Shown here one piece after another: positions 59,766 to 64,000 of a stretch of DNA of 64,000 nt. The notes beneath the pieces are model-generated. The model did no database searches and was not told where the DNA came from. It saw only the letters and a list, made by a program, of their open reading frames with translations. Each line of letters opens with the position of its first letter. Position 1 is the stretch's first letter. This DNA is from Rotaria macrura. Taxonomy: Eukaryota; Rotifera; Eurotatoria; Philodinida; Philodinidae. Both the position numbers and the translations under genes were made by a program. The stretch is from positions 67,023 through 131,022 of the forward strand of contig OENT01000341.1 of assembly GCA_900239685.1 (NCBI GenBank). The letters run 5' to 3'.

Positions 59766-62230
59766 CTCCAAAGAAGTGATTTTGAGAAAATGAATAAACA
59801 AGTTTGTGAGATGTATAAATTGGTGTGAATGAAACAAAGCTAGTTAATGTTATACATACTTAAAATCAGCGTAAAATTCTCAGTCTATAATTATATAATT
59901 AAATAACATATGAAACAATTTTTTTATTTCACCGTATTTCACTATGACTGTCATGACCCCTATCGTGCAATTTCGTCTTGTATACAGGACTCTAAGCAGA
60001 AACGACTATGCTGATGGTAGAGATGGTGGTGAGAATTTGATATTACCCTTACTAGAGTAGCTTTATTTTGGTAGATTTTCATCAAAAAATGATTTTAGAT
60101 CAAAGTATTGCAATAATTATTTATTTACCTGCTGACAAAGAATCATCATCAACATCGGGAAAGAACTAATCGATAAACAGTGGAATGCTGTTTTTTCTCT
60201 TGCTATCTCAGAAAGTACCCTCCAACCGTGCTCAGCGGATGCGCATTGAAAAATAACCTATGAATGTTTGGAACGAGCAACTCTGAACGTAAACTTGGAT
60301 TGAAAATCGCTCAAAACCTCTCTTTTTGTAGAAAAGAGCTCCAAAAATCTGCCTGTGAAAATCCGCCATATTGCTCTAATAAATAAAAAATAACAGAAAG
60401 TATACGCACTTCTCATAAGCTACTGTTTACAAGCGTATTGACCACTGTCACATCCCGTAACTTAGCGAAATCGTTGGAAAACTCTTATATTTCTACTACT
60501 GTTCCCAGAAAACTTTTTTTTCACAGCCAGAAACCATTCAAAATGCAATAAATCGTACATAATCTGAAAGAGGACACTTTGGGCTATCACAATATGTGCT
60601 TATCTCAAAATAGACTTTTCTGAAAAAAAATCGATTTTATGAGGAGGGCCCCTTAAATTATTGAAGACTTTTCAGATATGCAACAATTCTGAATTTGCGT
60701 GAAAACCAGGCCAAGCATCACACTGCAGTAAGATCTCGATAAAGAAGCTGCTCACCGTTACGAAAGAGATCCCTAGGCCAAAAATATGCGATGTGAATCA
60801 CTCGCGAAAACATGTATTGCATATTCATGGTTCGGATTTGCAACATTGACAAGTATGTCAGATGTCCGTAGCCCCCGTGCTTTTATTTTTATTCATTAAT
60901 GACAATTATGCAATAATCTGATTACTTTATTAGCTCCATTGATAGTGATTCCTTCATATGGTCCAATTTACTTGTATAACTTTTTTATCTAGAGTATCTC
61001 AACTATCAGAGACTGGAAGCAGCTGTCAGATATTGGGTGTGGGTGTCCATTCCACTTAAGAGAGAAACTAACTAGACCATGACCCAGGCCAAAACCTTCT
61101 AAACCGAAACATCCTGGAAGGTTTCTATGATACAGCAACATGTCTAATTTTTCATTCAACTCCTGATAGATATGGTCATGTTTCATTGTCAAAGAAGTAG
61201 TTCACTGATATGCGAACATTTTCAAGATGATCATAATATACATGACACTCTTATAATATAAAATGGATAAACGAAAAAATAACTTTTGAATAAGCGAAGC
61301 CCTCTTTTCGATGAAGGTTTAGAACTTAAGCTTGTTTTAATTATGAGTACATGGCAAAGAAAAAAAATGACTATCACTGTATAAGATATCCCAACGAGTG
61401 TGCTTGTGTCGATTAATTGTATTCTGTTGATAAAATACGTGTTCAGTACATAAATATCAAGTTTAATCGATAAAATCTTGAAGAATAACAATAAATGAAT
61501 TTCTTTCTTTCCAATTCATGATACGTGTAATATTCCAGTCTGATTTTTTGAGGCTTCTCGGTGGTAAAAAAAAACAAGATGTAGGTTGTTGTAGAGGGGG
61601 CTTCGTTCTACCAAACCTTATTTTCCACGTTGCTTCAGAAAATTCGACATTTTTAGCTACAGTTGCAAGTTTTTTCACATATTTTTTGCTTTAGTTACTG
61701 CCCTTTTCTGAATAATCAATCATTATTACTGTAAGACCATTTCAAAATCGGTCACATTTTGTTCTTTAACAAACGCGGTATCCGAATATATCATATTCTT
61801 GCAGGAAGATCGGAAAAATATTCGAATAACAAACACATGTTGAAATGAGTGCAACTGAAATAATGAAAAAAATACTGTTGTCATTATTTTCATTGTAACT
61901 TCATTATTTCGAAACGAAATTAACAATTTTATCTACCTAAGTGATCACTAGAAAAAGCTCTGCAAAATCTAGAAGGAAAGAAAAAAATTCAATTCTTTGT
62001 CTTTTTATTGACTTTGTATGAAATAGGCATCACAGGGACAGAGATGAAAAAATCATAAAATGAGTCACATAAAAACATAAGGCATAAGCAAAACAGTGAG
62101 ATTTATGAAGGTTCGGCAAATATTAATAAGGAAGGACGAAAAAATTCATATATATTTAGACCTAAATTTATTTCTTTTTCAAAAAACGTTTGTGAGCTTA
62201 CACTAGACAGTAGAGTGTAGAAATTTAAAA
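59766..62230. other. Intergenic DNA, no gene seen
   Basis: 2.5 kb of AT-rich sequence. Minus frames at 60989-61192, 61231-61491 and 61463-61678 have no recognisable domain or consistent splice sites. No inverted or tandem repeats stood out. Confidence 0.45.
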
Positions 62231-64000
62231 ATGTTTCGAATGGATCGTTCAAACAGTATTAAAAATGTAAGTCAGTCACCAATTTTGACAGAAAGTGTCA
62301 CTGATAATGTTTTCTTCGATCATAGATTTACGATCCTTGTGAGTGGTCGGTTGGCTTTGTTTCAGGATGGTTAATAGAGATTGGCTTAAAGAATTATGTA
62401 GAAATATTTGCAGGTTGATAAATGCAAGACCTTCTGCTATATTAAAAATAAATTTCTTTCTCCTTCAATTAAACAGAGATGAAAGTAAATGGAACCGCCT
62501 TACTAAGTGATTTACGTGATGAGACGTTACAAAAGTCTTTGATACCAAATGACGAAGATCGCAACAAGTTTATACAAAACTTAGGACAATTAACGTAAGT
62601 AATTTGAATGATTCTCAACTCAGTTTTGTTCCTATACTAAGATTGCCGTTTTTATATTAAGATCGCGCATCCCAATAAGTCCTGGTGATGTAAGTAAAGA
62701 GAACGTTATATTTGCCAAACTGTTGAAGTCTATATATCGACTATTACTTACGAAATTATATTTTAGACTACCATTCTCGATATGCCACTATCATCTTGGA
62801 AATATACAATACTTGCTGAACAAGGCGATACAATCGACAAAATTGCAAGGAAGGAAAATATTTCAATAGATGAATTACTTGGTGCAAATCCAACTTTGTC
62901 AGCTACGGAAGAGTTATACCAAGGTCAAAAAATATTTATGCCTGGTATGTAAAAATGGTAACAATATATGACAGGCTATAGAAGTTTCCAGGAAAGTGTA
63001 TGAATTTCCGGAAATTCGATCGATATCTGAAAATCGAAATGACTCTCTGAAAGTAAATCCATTTCGAAAAATCCAAAGTGAACTTTCCGAAAGCGAGTGG
63101 GGCTGGATAAAAATAAAGGGCACATCCTCTCCTGAAGGGTGATGGTGGGAAACACATGTAAATCGTTTCAACCGACCACTACGGTATTTCCGTAACAACT
63201 CTGTACTAGAGTATGCTCATTATGGTCATAACGCCTATCATATTGTTTTCCGTAGTTAAGACAGAAAGGAACTGAGTTTCCGGGAAACTAATAAACGACA
63301 TAGAATTAACGATGAACAAACGCTCAAAAATTCTCATACACAGAAATAATAACTGGAATTCTAGAGCTTGCAAAACACTGATGAGCAAAGGGATTTTGGC
63401 ACAGAAAATAATGCCTCTATTATATTGAATTTTTAGTTATTCAGCAAATGATCAGAGACCAAGCTAATAGAGTCTCACCGAGTGATCAACTAGTGGTTCC
63501 ACAGACGTTGTATGCTCACCAATTAGTCAGCTGTGAACAATTTCTGCTAGATTATTTTACAAAGGTCGATGAAAATGAAAATGGCTGTTTAAACATCGAA
63601 GAATTCAAATTATTCTTGTTGAATTTAAATCTGAAGACACTAAATGACTATCAGATCTGCGAGATTTATCTTGACATGAATAGTAAAAAGGATGGTAAAC
63701 TACTCTTCGAAGACATCTTTAAATATGTGTGCAGTATCATCGTGATTGAAGAAGATTTCAGTTCAGCCAAACTCTCTCTATTCGAAGCAATGCTAACTAC
63801 AGATAATCAAAATCAATGTTCTCTCGGTGGAATCACACAATTTCTCAATCAAACTTGGACAAAATTCAATCAGTTCAGAAGATATGGTCAGAGTGGTAAA
63901 CTCGTAATGACATCTGGTGATAGTATTGCTGTTTTGAATGAAGGCACCTATTCATTAGTTGATCTCATTTGTTGGCAAGATCAATTAACAGAGCACTTGG
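62231..64000 (+). CDS. LysM and EF-hand protein, 3' end beyond the window
   Basis: Exons 62231..62266, 62479..62594, 62662..62689, 62767..62944 and 63437 to beyond 64000; phases 0, 2, 0, 1 agree. Residues about 65-115 form a LysM domain: KYTILAEQGDTIDKIARKEN, then LLGANPTL and LYQGQKIFMPG. An EF-hand pair follows: DENENGCLNIEEF (canonical Ca2+ loop spacing) and DMNSKKDGKLLFEDIF (second loop, with Lys at positions 5 and 6, probably weaker). There is no signal peptide in the predicted start. LysM domains bind N-acetylglucosamine polymers, and animal intracellular LysM proteins also exist; EF-hands suggest calcium control. The 493 bp intron before the last exon is longer than its neighbours. The start could instead be the ATG at 62479. 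Confidence 0.8.

Noticed and set aside
59263..59779. 142- and 78-residue open frames
   Set aside because: They cross the fold-back MITE 59459-59765 and read its arms.
1..64000. CRISPR arrays, bacterial operons, rRNA genes, intact transposases or retroelement polymerases
   Set aside because: None seen: no regularly spaced short direct repeats, no rRNA-like stretch, and no transposase or reverse-transcriptase motifs in any frame I read.

Overview
This is a stretch of an AT-rich eukaryotic nuclear genome with spliceosomal introns, most of them about 45-70 bp. It very likely comes from a bdelloid rotifer (Adineta/Rotaria type). The main reasons are: a TPR-coupled arginine ADP-ribosyltransferase of the kind greatly expanded in bdelloids; a gene that looks horizontally acquired (GAF plus isocyanide synthase, a family otherwise known mainly from bacteria and fungi); and a repeat-rich block of small, non-coding, decayed mobile elements. 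Animal housekeeping genes (PPIL2, MRPS36/KGD4, SLC28) show that it is animal DNA and not contamination. Species assignment is inference.

Layout. 1-10400 has almost no genes: ACGCGT-rich repeats, a 2.2 kb fold-back element with 670 bp arms (3611-5810), hAT-like MITEs, three blocks of a GGATTCCCAT minisatellite, and a near-perfect palindrome centred on one N (7988). 10401-19857 is best read as one ADP-ribosyltransferase/TPR gene whose two coding exons are separated by a 7.4 kb intron packed with element relics. 21000-26000 holds gene debris: an orphan exon, a ricin-B lectin fragment and two head-to-head decayed copies of a dynamin/IRG-like GTPase.

27271-40639 is the gene-dense core. It holds a chitin-deacetylase-like pseudoenzyme (-), PPIL2 (+), MRPS36/KGD4 (+), an unrecognised 287-aa protein (-) and a 16-exon concentrative nucleoside transporter (+). 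40640-51392 is again sparse, with some unassigned coding-like exons on the minus strand and ACGCGT-type repeats.

51393-59184 carries the most interesting pair: a GAF-DIT1/PvcA isocyanide synthase, followed on the same strand by an ADP-ribosylglycohydrolase that is intact except for one in-frame TGA. A fold-back MITE (59459-59765) and 2.4 kb of apparently empty DNA follow. The window ends inside a LysM plus EF-hand gene (62231 to beyond 64000).

How the genes relate. The window encodes both a mono-ADP-ribosyl 'writer' (10401-19857) and an 'eraser' (57428-59184), about 38 kb apart, but nothing shows that they are co-regulated. The isocyanide synthase has no visible Fe(II)/2-oxoglutarate dioxygenase partner here. 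Exon boundaries were derived by hand from GT/AG sites, reading-frame phase and recalled family conservation; no database search was possible.
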